Shown: positions 51,986 through 60,890 of the stretch, piece by piece
Position numbering within the stretch: position 1 is the first letter of the stretch
Layout of the letters: each line of letters opens with the position of its first letter
Source: Marivita sp030148515
GTDB taxonomy: Bacteria; Pseudomonadota; Alphaproteobacteria; Rhodobacterales; Rhodobacteraceae
Direction of reading: 5' to 3'
DNA length: 64,000 nt
Assembly (NCBI RefSeq): GCF_048006345.1
Contig: NZ_CP180351.1
Coordinates: 1,054,001-1,118,000 of the forward strand
Position numbers and translations under genes: made by a program
The notes under the pieces: model-generated
What the model was told of the DNA's origin: nothing
Seen by the model: the letters and a program-made list of their open reading frames with translations, nothing else
Database searches by the model: none

Positions 51986-52921
51986 ATGCCAAACCGGATC
52001 GACAGGCAGTCTGAAGGGGTTTTCATCATCGCCGCCACGCCTTTTGCGAGCGACGGCGCGCTGGATTTGGACAGCACCGACCGCATGGTGGATTTCTACC
52101 TTGACTGTGGTGTGACGGGGATGACGATCCTTGGCATCATGGGGGAAGCCCCGAAGCTGTCTGGCGAAGAATCGACACGCTTTGCCAAGCACATCCTTGA
52201 TCGCGTCGCGGGCCGGGTGCCCGTGGTTGTGGGGGTCTCTGGTGCCGGGCTCGACAATATGGCGCGGCTCTCGCACAGCGTGATGGATGCAGGTGCCGCT
52301 GGCGTCATGGTGGCCCCGATGCCGGGACTGGCGACCGAGGTAAAACTCAAGGGGTATTACGCTCAGGTCTGTTCCGCTTTGGGGTCGGACGTGCCGGTCT
52401 GTATGCAGGACTACCCGCAAACCACAGGCGTGCAGTTCAGCGTGGAAACCATCCTGCAGCTCACCCGCGACCATGACCAGATCGTCATGCTCAAACACGA
52501 GGATTGGCCGGGGCTGAACAAGCTGTCTCGCGTGCGGGCCGAGAGTGGCACCGCCGACACACCGCGCCTATCGATCCTGACAGGCAACGCCGCGCTTTTC
52601 CTGCCTCAGGAATTGGCGCGCGGCGCAGATGGTGCAATGACCGGGTTCGCGTATCCCGAGATGCTGGTGCAAGTGGTCGAACGGCACAAGTCGGGGGATG
52701 TGGACGGGGCGGAAGATCTGTTCGACGCTTATCTGCCGATGGTGCGATACGAGCAGCAGTTGGGCATCGGGCTCGCCATCCGCAAGGAAATCCTGCACCG
52801 TCGGGGTGTGCTGGCGGCCCCTAAGGTGCGCGCGCCGGGACCGTCGATGACCAAGGCCGATCACGACGAACTGACCCGGCTGATGGACAGGCTGGTTCGC
52901 AAGCTGGCGGCATTGGGCTAG
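51986..52921 (+). CDS. Dihydrodipicolinate synthase family lyase
   Basis: A 311-residue class I aldolase/lyase of the DapA/NPL family. ATPFASDGALDLDSTDRMVDFYLDCGVTGMTILGIMGEAPKLS is the family start; the Schiff-base Lys is in IVMLKHEDWPG (about residue 172). DapA itself is unlikely given the catabolic context; family members release or add pyruvate or split 2-oxo acids. GGGAGA precedes the ATG at 51986. The hydantoinase-like gene starts 15 bases after it. Confidence 0.87.
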   Translation: MPNRIDRQSEGVFIIAATPFASDGALDLDSTDRMVDFYLDCGVTGMTILGIMGEAPKLSGEESTRFAKHILDRVAGRVPVVVGVSGAGLDNMARLSHSVMDAGAAGVMVAPMPGLATEVKLKGYYAQVCSALGSDVPVCMQDYPQTTGVQFSVETILQLTRDHDQIVMLKHEDWPGLNKLSRVRAESGTADTPRLSILTGNAALFLPQELARGADGAMTGFAYPEMLVQVVERHKSGDVDGAEDLFDAYLPMVRYEQQLGIGLAIRKEILHRRGVLAAPKVRAPGPSMTKADHDELTRLMDRLVRKLAALG

Positions 52922-52936
52922 AAGGGAAACGACATC

Positions 52937-54385
52937 ATGCAGCATGATCTGGTGATCAAGGGTGGCACGCTTGCCACTGCGTCCGAAACGTTTAGCGCCG
53001 ATATCGGCATCCGCGACGGCAAGATCGCGACCTTGGGCCATGACCTGAGCGGTGAAGACGTGATCGACGCCACGGGTAAGCTGGTCCTGCCCGGCGGGAT
53101 CGAAGCGCATTGCCATATCGCGCAGGAAAGCGGCATGGGGCTGATGACGTCGGACGATTACGAATCCGGCTCGATCTCAGCGGCGTTTGGCGGGAATTCC
53201 TGTTTCGTACCGTTTGCCGCGCAAAAACCGGGGCAGAGCGTGGCCGACACGCTGGCCACCTATGATGGACGCGCAGCCCCCAAATCGGTGATCGATTATT
53301 CCTACCACTTGATCCTGACCGATCCGAACCCATCGGTTCTTGAGGAACTGCCGGGGGTTTTCGACCGGGGCATCACCTCGTTCAAGGTCTTTATGACATA
53401 CGCCACCCGCGTCAGCGATGCGCAGTTTCTGGATATCCTGACGGTGGCGCGCCGGCATGGTGGGCTGACGATGGTGCATGCGGAAAACCACGACATGCTG
53501 ACATGGATGGCCTCCGCCTTGGCGGACAATGGCTATACCGAACCCAAGTTCCACGCCCCCGCGCGTCCCGGTTTGGCGGAAGAAGAGGCGATCAACCGAG
53601 CGATCAGCCTGTCCAAGCTGACCAATGCGCCGCTGATGATCGTGCATGTCTCCACGCCGAAAGGTGCGGAACTGGTGGCGCAAGCCCGCGCGGATGGGGC
53701 CTATGTCTTTGGCGAAACCTGCCCGCAATACCTGTTCCTGACGAAACACGATTTGGACCGTCCGGGGATGGAGGGGGCGAAATACATCTGTTCGCCGCCT
53801 CTGCGCGATACCCACACGCAAGAGGTGCTCTGGCGGCACATCGCGCGCGGCACGTTCAGCGTCGTGTCCTCGGACCATGCGCCGTTCCGGTATGATGATA
53901 CGGGCAAGTTCTCGAACGGTCGGGACGTGGATTTCCGCAAGATCGCCAACGGCATGCCGGGGATCGAGATGCGCCTGCCGATGATGTTCTCGGAAGGGGT
54001 GGTCAAAGGCAGGATCAACCTCAACCAGTTTGTTGCCCTGTCCTCGACCAACGCGGCGCGGCTTTACGGGATGCACCCGAACAAGGGCACCTTGGCCATC
54101 GGGGCGGACGCCGATATCGCGATCTGGGACCCGACAGAGACCCGCATCGCGGGCGAGATGCACGACGCGATGGACTACAACCCGTTCGAAGGGATGGAAG
54201 TGACCGGCTGGCCGATCACGGTTCTGACACGCGGAAAGCGGATCGTGGATCAAGGCGAACTGATTGCCAAACCGGGGGATGGTGCCTTTGTCAAACGTGG
54301 GCGCAGCGATCTGTCGGGGTTGACGGGAACATGCCTGCCGGAGACCGACCCGGCCACCAATTTCGGCGCGGAGATCCTCAAGTGA
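52937..54385 (+). CDS. Dihydropyrimidinase / hydantoinase-like cyclic amidohydrolase
   Basis: A 482-residue amidohydrolase of the D-hydantoinase family. The metal-site HxH is in PGGIEAHCHIAQ (the family usually has GID-HTH), the carboxylated Lys in ITSFKVFMTYATR, further His ligands in MVHAENHD and LMIVHVSTPKGAE, and the final Asp in SSDHAPFRYDDTGK. It hydrolyses ring amides such as dihydropyrimidines, hydantoins or other lactams. Translation of the racemase is coupled through a GTGA overlap. Confidence 0.9.
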   Translation: MQHDLVIKGGTLATASETFSADIGIRDGKIATLGHDLSGEDVIDATGKLVLPGGIEAHCHIAQESGMGLMTSDDYESGSISAAFGGNSCFVPFAAQKPGQSVADTLATYDGRAAPKSVIDYSYHLILTDPNPSVLEELPGVFDRGITSFKVFMTYATRVSDAQFLDILTVARRHGGLTMVHAENHDMLTWMASALADNGYTEPKFHAPARPGLAEEEAINRAISLSKLTNAPLMIVHVSTPKGAELVAQARADGAYVFGETCPQYLFLTKHDLDRPGMEGAKYICSPPLRDTHTQEVLWRHIARGTFSVVSSDHAPFRYDDTGKFSNGRDVDFRKIANGMPGIEMRLPMMFSEGVVKGRINLNQFVALSSTNAARLYGMHPNKGTLAIGADADIAIWDPTETRIAGEMHDAMDYNPFEGMEVTGWPITVLTRGKRIVDQGELIAKPGDGAFVKRGRSDLSGLTGTCLPETDPATNFGAEILK

Positions 54386-55038
54386 CCGGACCCATCGTGG
54401 TCATCAATCCGAACTCCAATCAGGCTGTGACCGATGGATTGCGCGACGCGCTGGCCACGTTCAGCCTGCAAGGCGGTCCAGCCATCGAATGCCTGACATT
54501 GAAGGAAGGCCCGTTCGGCATCGAAAGCCAGCGCGATTCCGACAGCGTGATCCTGCCGCTGGCCGCGCTCATGCAATCGCGCCCGGATGCCGGGGCCTTC
54601 GTGATCGCCTGCTATTCGGATCCCGGTATCGACACCTGCCGGTCTGTCGTGCCGCAGCCGGTGTTCGGCATTCAGGAAAGCGGCGTTTTGACCGCGATGG
54701 CGCGGGCGGACCGGTTCGGGGTCATTGCGCTGGCCGACGGGTCGATTCCGCGCCACCGTCGGTACATGGCACGGATGCAGGTTCTGGATCGGCTGGCCTG
54801 CGAGATCGCGTTGAACATGAGTGTCGATGAAAGCGCACGGGGGCAGGGCACCTTTGTCCGACTGGTTGAGGTTGGCACGTCCCTCAAGGCCCACGGCGCG
54901 GGTGCCGTGATCCTTGGCTGTGCCGGGATGGCGCGGCATCATGCTGCGCTTGAGGCGGAGTTGGGTGTTCCCGTGATCGACCCGACGCAGGCGGCGGTGA
55001 CGATGGCGCTTGGTGCGCTCCTCGCAGCGTCGGTTTAG
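54382..55038 (+). CDS. Asp/Glu/hydantoin racemase family protein
   Basis: A 218-residue protein of the aspartate/glutamate racemase superfamily. VVINPNSNQAVTDGLRDAL is the hydantoin racemase start; the two catalytic Cys are in VIACYSDPGIDTC (about 76) and VILGCAGMARHHA (about 176). The GTG start overlaps the amidohydrolase stop. A racemase would fit the hydantoinase; a maleate-isomerase-type activity is an alternative. It converges with the LysR gene by 4 bases. Confidence 0.85.
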   Translation: MTGPIVVINPNSNQAVTDGLRDALATFSLQGGPAIECLTLKEGPFGIESQRDSDSVILPLAALMQSRPDAGAFVIACYSDPGIDTCRSVVPQPVFGIQESGVLTAMARADRFGVIALADGSIPRHRRYMARMQVLDRLACEIALNMSVDESARGQGTFVRLVEVGTSLKAHGAGAVILGCAGMARHHAALEAELGVPVIDPTQAAVTMALGALLAASV

Positions 55039-56012
55039 AACAAGACCGATCCCGCGACCTCGGCTTGCAGAAGAGACTCGGCACTGGGTTCCGCCGATTT
55101 GTTGTCGGAGCCATGCCAAGCCGGGTCTGACCGGATCGACAGTTTCACATGCCGCATAAAGGCCCGAGCCTCACGGGTCAGCGGTCGTACCGTCGAGACG
55201 GCAAAGGACGTGCGATAATAAAACTTAGGCAGGAAGGGGCGGATGATCAGCGTCGGATCATCGGCGCGCAAGACCGGGAAAGGACAGATGATCGACACGC
55301 CGCAACCTTGCCGCGCAAGCGTGACCGCGCTGAGCCCGGTCGCCACCTCGGCGACACGATGCGGCACCGACCCTGCTTCGGCGAACAGCCGGTCCAGCCG
55401 GGACCGCACGATGTGACGGCGCAGAATGGAAATGAAATCCACACCATGCAGCAGGTCCGGTGTGATGACCTCGTGTTTGGACAGCGGATGGTTTCGCGCC
55501 ATCACGCAAACCGCTTCGCTGGAATGAAAGGGGATCAGTTCCATCGCGGAATGGGTGAGATCGGCATGGGTGAACCCCAGATCCACGGAATCGTCGACCA
55601 GTCGGCTCACCAATCCGTTCGAGGTACAGGTTTCCAGCGACATGCGCTGTCCGGGATGCAGCTTCATGAAGCTGGCCATTTGCGTGCCGACGAGATCCGA
55701 CAGAGATGGCGGAGCGGCAAGGCGCAAAGGCTGGCTGCCTGGGTCGTCGGGATCGGTGCCGTTGATCAGCGAAATGGCATCAAACAGGCGATCCAGTTGC
55801 GCGTTCAGCCGCAGCGCTTCGGCCGTGGGGCGTAACCTGCCGCCGCGCCGTTCGAACAGCACAACATCCAGACGGGATTCCAATGTGCTGATGGCGCGGC
55901 TGACGGTTGGTTGAGTGACGCCAAGCAGGCGGCTTGCGCCATTGGTGGTGCCTGAGGTGATCACCGCACGGAGTGCTTCGTATTCGCGGATCGAATGCCA
56001 ATTGCTGCGCAT
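55035..56012 (-). CDS. LysR family transcriptional regulator
   Basis: A 325-residue LysR regulator. The N-terminal HTH is EYEALRAVITSGTTNGASRLLGVTQPTVSRAISTLESRLDVVLFER (about 9-54); the C-terminal effector domain (about 95-300) includes LRLAAPPSLSDLVGTQMASFM. It diverges from the peptide transporter operon and probably controls it; the 187-bp gap has a TTGACA and T-N11-A candidates but no certain site. Confidence 0.88.
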   Translation of the reverse strand: MRSNWHSIREYEALRAVITSGTTNGASRLLGVTQPTVSRAISTLESRLDVVLFERRGGRLRPTAEALRLNAQLDRLFDAISLINGTDPDDPGSQPLRLAAPPSLSDLVGTQMASFMKLHPGQRMSLETCTSNGLVSRLVDDSVDLGFTHADLTHSAMELIPFHSSEAVCVMARNHPLSKHEVITPDLLHGVDFISILRRHIVRSRLDRLFAEAGSVPHRVAEVATGLSAVTLARQGCGVSIICPFPVLRADDPTLIIRPFLPKFYYRTSFAVSTVRPLTREARAFMRHVKLSIRSDPAWHGSDNKSAEPSAESLLQAEVAGSVLF

Positions 56013-56199
56013 GTCACCTCTTCAACCGGGAGGTTGGGCTGTGACCGCCAATCATGCGGTCTTGACATATGTCTATAGCAAATCAGCATCGAGTCTACAC
56101 TTCCTTCGTTTTGATGCGGTGTTAGGCTTGGTGTCATTCTCAAACACAAAAACCAATTCGGGCCGAATTGCCGGACCCGGACACGCAGGGAGATATGAC

Positions 56200-57819
56200 A
56201 TGAACCTCAGGTATCTGCGCCTGACAGCGCTTGCCGTTGCAACTGCATTGCCGGCACTGCCCGCTGTTGCACAGGATTTACGGATTGGACTGGCCTCTGA
56301 ACCCAGTTCGGCTGACCCGCATTTTCACAACCTCGGACCGAACAACCAGCTTCGGCGCAACATCTTCCAGTCGCTGGTTGGCACGGACGACAAGCAAAAG
56401 CTTTACCCGGAGCTTGCTGTAAGCTGGAAGCCGCTTGATGACACGCGCTGGGAATTCAAGCTGCGGGACGGTGTGACCTTCTCGGACGGATCAACCTTTG
56501 ACGCCTATGACGTTGTTTATTCCGTCTGCCGCATTCCGGGCGTGCCGGACTCGCCGTCGCTCTTTACGACCTACACCAAGGCGGTCACCGGGTTTGAAGT
56601 CCCCGATCCGCTGACACTCATCGTTGAAACCGCGTCGCCCTATCCGCTGTTGCCGACCGAGTTCTCGACTTGGGGAATCATCTCGGCCAAGGCCAATGGT
56701 GTCGATGGGGCGTCGATCGTATTCTCGCCCGATGGCTGTGGCGATCTGGCCTATCCGGAAACCCAAGCCTTCAACGACGGCTCTGCCGCGATTGGCACCG
56801 GGCCGTTCCTTCTGGAAAGCTTCCGCCGGGGTGAAGGCATCGAATTGGTGCGCAATCCCGACTATTGGGGGGATGCTGCTCCGTGGGAACGGGTGAGCAT
56901 GAAGCCTCTGACCTCGGATGGTCCGCGGGTTGCGGCGCTGTTTGCGGGAGATGTCGATTTCATCGAAAACCCGCCGCTTCAGGATCTGGAGCGGATCAAT
57001 TCCGAAGGTGGATTGAAGGTGGTTCAGGGGATCTCGAACCGTGTGATCTACCTGCATATGGACCACGCACAGGAACCTAGCCCGATGATCACCGGGACCG
57101 ACGGCAAGAACCCGTTGAAAGACGTGCGCGTGCGTGAGGCCCTGTCCATTGCCATCAACCGCGATGCCATCGTCGACCGCATCATGGGCGGTGTCGCCGT
57201 GGCCGCGGGTGAACTGCTTCCCGCAGGCATGTTCGGCGCGCATGAAGAAGGGCAAATGCCGCCCGCACCCTACGATCCCGACCGTGCAAAGGCGCTTTTG
57301 GCCGAGGCCGGGTATCCGAACGGCTTTGGCATCACCATCGGCACGCCGAACGACCGCTACATCAACGACGCACAGGTGGCTCAGGCCGTGGCGCAGATGT
57401 GGGCGCGGATCGGTGTGGAAACCGGCATCGACGCCGTGACGGCTTCGACCTTCTTCTCGCGCCGCAATGCGTTTGAATTCTCGGTCTATCTGGCTGGCTG
57501 GGGTGCAGGCACAGGCGAAATGTCATCGCCGATCAAGGCCCTTGTCGCCACACGGGATGGTGATCGTGGCTATGGCGGCACCAACCGGGGGCAGTATTCG
57601 AACCCCGAGGTGGACGATCTGCTGACCAAGGCACTGGCCACCGTGGACGATGACGCCCGTCAGGAGTTGCTGCGTGAATCGTCGCGTGTCGCGATGGCGG
57701 ATTGGGCCATCCTGCCGCTGCATTTCGAAGTGACACCCTGGGCCATGACCGACAAGGTCAGCTATGTGCCGCGTGTCGACCAGTACACCTTGCCGGCGTT
57801 GATCACGCCCGCAAACTAA
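56200..57819 (+). CDS. ABC transporter substrate-binding protein (DppA/OppA type)
   Basis: A 539-residue periplasmic SBP_bac_5 protein. The signal peptide is MNLRYLRLTALAVATALPAL ... AVA-QD. The core has LRIGLASEPSSADPHFHNLGPNNQL and YPELAVSWKPLDDTRWEFKLRDGVTFSDGS, the family start. GGGAGA precedes the ATG at 56200. Such proteins bind di- or oligopeptides, and also opines or glutathione. The coupled FGase- and aspartoacylase-like genes suggest N-acylated amino acids. Confidence 0.9.
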   Translation: MNLRYLRLTALAVATALPALPAVAQDLRIGLASEPSSADPHFHNLGPNNQLRRNIFQSLVGTDDKQKLYPELAVSWKPLDDTRWEFKLRDGVTFSDGSTFDAYDVVYSVCRIPGVPDSPSLFTTYTKAVTGFEVPDPLTLIVETASPYPLLPTEFSTWGIISAKANGVDGASIVFSPDGCGDLAYPETQAFNDGSAAIGTGPFLLESFRRGEGIELVRNPDYWGDAAPWERVSMKPLTSDGPRVAALFAGDVDFIENPPLQDLERINSEGGLKVVQGISNRVIYLHMDHAQEPSPMITGTDGKNPLKDVRVREALSIAINRDAIVDRIMGGVAVAAGELLPAGMFGAHEEGQMPPAPYDPDRAKALLAEAGYPNGFGITIGTPNDRYINDAQVAQAVAQMWARIGVETGIDAVTASTFFSRRNAFEFSVYLAGWGAGTGEMSSPIKALVATRDGDRGYGGTNRGQYSNPEVDDLLTKALATVDDDARQELLRESSRVAMADWAILPLHFEVTPWAMTDKVSYVPRVDQYTLPALITPAN

Positions 57820-57898
57820 GTGCGACCAACCCCGCGGCGAGGCAGGACTTCGCCGCGGGATGTTCCCGCAATCCCATCCCTCGGAAAGTCCGTGCACG

Positions 57899-58876
57899 AT
57901 GCTCGTTTACCTGCTCAGAAGGATCGCGCAGTCCATTTTCGTCGCCTTGGCGATGATGGTGATCGTGTTTTTCGGGATCTACATGATCGGCAATCCGATC
58001 GACATTCTGATCTCCCCGGACGCCACCCCGCGCGAGATCGAAGAGACCATGGCGCGGTTCGGGTTCGACCAGCCGATCTACATTCAGTTTTTCACCTTCG
58101 TCGGCAACGCGCTTCAGGGTGATCTTGGTCGCAGCTTTGTGCATGGCGAAAGCGCGGTCACACTTATCCTGCATTACATGCCCGCGACGCTCGAACTGGC
58201 CGCGTTGGGATTGATCTTTTCGGTCCTGATTGGCGTGCCGTTGGGTGTTTACGCAGGCTACAAGGCCGACAAATGGCAGGGCCGGGCGATCATGACCGGG
58301 TCGATCTTCGGCTTTTCGCTGCCCAATTTCTGGGTCGGGATGCTGCTGATCCTGATCTTCGCCGTCGAGTTGCGATGGCTTCCCTCGACGGGACGGGGGG
58401 ACACGGTGGATGTGTTTGGCATTCGACTGTCGATCTTTTCCGAAAACGGTCTGCAATACATGATCCTGCCCGCTTTGACGCTTGCGCTTTACAAAGCGTC
58501 ACTCGTGACCCGATTGGCGCGTGCGGGGACGCAAGAAGCGCTGGTGCAGGACTACGTGAAATTCGCCCGCGCCAAGGGGGTTTCGGAGACGCGCATCCTG
58601 TTCGTACATGTGCTCAAGAACATCATGATCCCCATCGTCACTGTCCTTGGGCTCGAACTGGGATCGATGATCGCCTTCGCCGTGGTCACCGAGACCGTGT
58701 TTGCCTGGCCGGGCATGGGCAAGTTGTTGATCGACTCGATCCTGACGCTGGATCGGCCTGTGATCGTTGCCTACCTGATGATGACGGTCCTGATCTTCAT
58801 CGTCATCAACCTTGTCGTCGATATTTTCTACACCCTGCTTGATCCGCGTGTGCGTGTCACCGGAGGCACGTCATGA
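57899..58876 (+). CDS. ABC transporter permease (DppB type)
   Basis: A 325-residue membrane permease with about six helices. MLVYLLRRIAQSIFVALAMMVIVFFGIYMIG is the DppB start, with RFGFDQPIYIQFFTFV and the EAA-type loop QDYVKFARAKGVSETRILFVHVLKN. Start at 57899. Its stop overlaps the next ATG (ATGA). Confidence 0.93.
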   Translation: MLVYLLRRIAQSIFVALAMMVIVFFGIYMIGNPIDILISPDATPREIEETMARFGFDQPIYIQFFTFVGNALQGDLGRSFVHGESAVTLILHYMPATLELAALGLIFSVLIGVPLGVYAGYKADKWQGRAIMTGSIFGFSLPNFWVGMLLILIFAVELRWLPSTGRGDTVDVFGIRLSIFSENGLQYMILPALTLALYKASLVTRLARAGTQEALVQDYVKFARAKGVSETRILFVHVLKNIMIPIVTVLGLELGSMIAFAVVTETVFAWPGMGKLLIDSILTLDRPVIVAYLMMTVLIFIVINLVVDIFYTLLDPRVRVTGGTS

Positions 58877-59913
58877 CCGAAACGTCGATCCCGCAGACCG
58901 CTCAGCCCCCGGTACGGGACCGCATGCTGTGGCCCGCAATTGGTGTGGTGTGCCTTGCCACGATTGCTCTCGCTTTTGGGCCGGATTGGGCAAGCCTGCC
59001 TGCAAGGATTGTGCTGTTCCTCGCAGGCGTCGCGCTGGCGGCGCAGCTGCTCAAGGGGCGGAGCAGGCAGTTCTTCAATGGCCCGATGGCCTATGCCGCG
59101 ACCGGGAGCCTTGTTCTTCTGGTGATTCTTGCGCTTTTCGCCAACGAAATCTCGCCGCAGAACCCTTACGACCTGCGCCAGCTTGATATCATGGATGGGC
59201 GCCTGCCGCCCGGCGCGACCAATTTCGACGGAACCTTCACCTATCATCTGGGTACGGACGAGCAGGGCCGTGACATCCTGTCGGGCATCCTCTATGGGCT
59301 GCGCGTGTCGCTCAGCGTGGCGATCGTAGCGACGCTGATTGCGATGGCGATTGGCGTGGTGGTCGGCATCTATGCCGCGTGGGCCGGAGGCCGGATCGAG
59401 TCGATCTTGATGCGGCTGGTGGACCTGCAACTGTCTTTCCCATCGATCCTTGTGGCGCTGATGCTGATGGCCGCCTTCGGGCGTGGACTCGACAAGGTGG
59501 TGATCGCGCTGATCATCGTGCAATGGGCCTATTACGCCCGCACCGTACGGGGGACTGCGCTGTCGGAAACCCGAAAGGAATATATCGACGCCGCGCGGGG
59601 TCTGGGGCTGCCGGTGCGCAAGATCATCTTCCGCCACCTTCTGCCCAACTGCATTCCGCCGCTTCTGGTGATTTCGACCGTGCAGATAGCGAACACCATC
59701 GTTCTGGAATCCTCGCTGTCCTTTCTGGGGGTCGGTGTGCCGGTCACGCAGCCGTCGCTCGGGCTGCTCATTGCGAATGGCTATGACTACATGCTGTCTG
59801 GCCAATACTGGATGAGCATGTATCCCGGCGTGGCGTTGCTGGCCATCGTGGCGTCCATCAACCTTGTCGGCGACCGTCTGCGCGACACCCTGAACCCGAG
59901 GTTGCGGAAATGA
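58873..59913 (+). CDS. ABC transporter permease (DppC type)
   Basis: A 346-residue permease. After an N-terminal region with three extra helices (about 13-85), the DppC domain follows: HLGTDEQGRDILSGILYGLRVSL, then the EAA loop EYIDAARGLGLPVRKIIFRHLLPN and ESSLSFLGVGVPVTQPSLG. It forms a heterodimer with the DppB-type protein. Overlaps by ATGA on both sides. Confidence 0.93.
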   Translation: MTETSIPQTAQPPVRDRMLWPAIGVVCLATIALAFGPDWASLPARIVLFLAGVALAAQLLKGRSRQFFNGPMAYAATGSLVLLVILALFANEISPQNPYDLRQLDIMDGRLPPGATNFDGTFTYHLGTDEQGRDILSGILYGLRVSLSVAIVATLIAMAIGVVVGIYAAWAGGRIESILMRLVDLQLSFPSILVALMLMAAFGRGLDKVVIALIIVQWAYYARTVRGTALSETRKEYIDAARGLGLPVRKIIFRHLLPNCIPPLLVISTVQIANTIVLESSLSFLGVGVPVTQPSLGLLIANGYDYMLSGQYWMSMYPGVALLAIVASINLVGDRLRDTLNPRLRK

Positions 59914-60890
59914 GCGTTCTCGAAGTCAGGAACCTGCAAACCCATTTCTTCACCGATGCGGGGGTCGTGAAGGCAGTCGATGGCGTGGATTTCGCGCTTG
60001 ATGAAGGCGAGGTGCTGGGCCTTGTAGGGGAAAGCGGATCGGGGAAGTCGGTCACCGGGTTTTCCATCCTGCGCCTTGTCGATGCGCCGGGCCGGGTGGT
60101 GGGCGGTCAAATCCTCTTTCGCGGGCAGGACCTGGCGCAACTGTCTGAACCCGAGATGCGGCGGATGCGCGGCAACCGGATCGCGATGATCTTTCAGGAT
60201 CCGATGATGACGCTGAACCCGGTGCTGCGGATCGACACCCAGATGATCGAAGCCGTGCGCGCCCATGAGCGGGTCAGCGCCAAGGCGGCACGGGATCGGG
60301 CGATCTCGGCTTTGGCCAAGGTGGGCATTCCATCCCCTGCAGAGAGGCTTGAAGCCTATCCGCACCAGTTTTCCGGCGGCATGCGGCAGCGTGTGGCAAT
60401 TGCCATCGCCTTGCTGAACGGTCCCGACCTGATCGTCGCGGACGAGCCGACGACGGCGCTGGATGTGACGATCCAAAGCCAGATCCTTGCCGAGGTGCAG
60501 GGCTTGGCCAAGGAAACCGGAACCTCGCTGATCTGGATCACCCATGACCTTGCCGTGGTGGCAGGCCTCGCTGATCGTGTGGCGGTGATGTATGCGGGGC
60601 GCATCGTCGAAACAGGTGGGACGGATCAGGTGCTAACGCAGCCCGGTCATCCCTATTCTGTCGGATTGCTCGGATCGATCCCCGGGCACGGGCACCGAGG
60701 GCAAAGGTTGGCGCAGATCCCCGGTATGGCCCCCAACATGGCCCGATTGCCAGAAGGATGCGCCTTCGCGCCGCGCTGTTTCCGCGTCCAGGATCAGTGT
60801 CGTAAGGATGCGCCACGGATTACCGAACCAGCGCCGGGCCAGCACTTGCGCTGTCACTTCCCCGTGCTGGAACGCGAGGCGCTGTCATGA
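59910..60890 (+). CDS. ABC transporter ATP-binding protein (DppD type)
   Basis: A 326-residue ATPase. Walker A GLVGESGSGKSVTGF, Q-loop MIFQDPMMTLNP, signature QFSGGMRQRVAIAIAL, Walker B LIVADEPTTALD, H-loop WITHDLAVVA and the oligopeptide C-terminal domain GCAFAPRCFRVQDQCRKDAP (about 288-307) with Cys residues. ATGA overlaps on both sides. Confidence 0.94.
   Translation: MSVLEVRNLQTHFFTDAGVVKAVDGVDFALDEGEVLGLVGESGSGKSVTGFSILRLVDAPGRVVGGQILFRGQDLAQLSEPEMRRMRGNRIAMIFQDPMMTLNPVLRIDTQMIEAVRAHERVSAKAARDRAISALAKVGIPSPAERLEAYPHQFSGGMRQRVAIAIALLNGPDLIVADEPTTALDVTIQSQILAEVQGLAKETGTSLIWITHDLAVVAGLADRVAVMYAGRIVETGGTDQVLTQPGHPYSVGLLGSIPGHGHRGQRLAQIPGMAPNMARLPEGCAFAPRCFRVQDQCRKDAPRITEPAPGQHLRCHFPVLEREALS

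Noticed and set aside
51986..52921. dapA for lysine synthesis
   Set aside because: Located inside a catabolic operon with FAH and hydantoinase-like genes and lacking the usual DapA surroundings; called only at family level.
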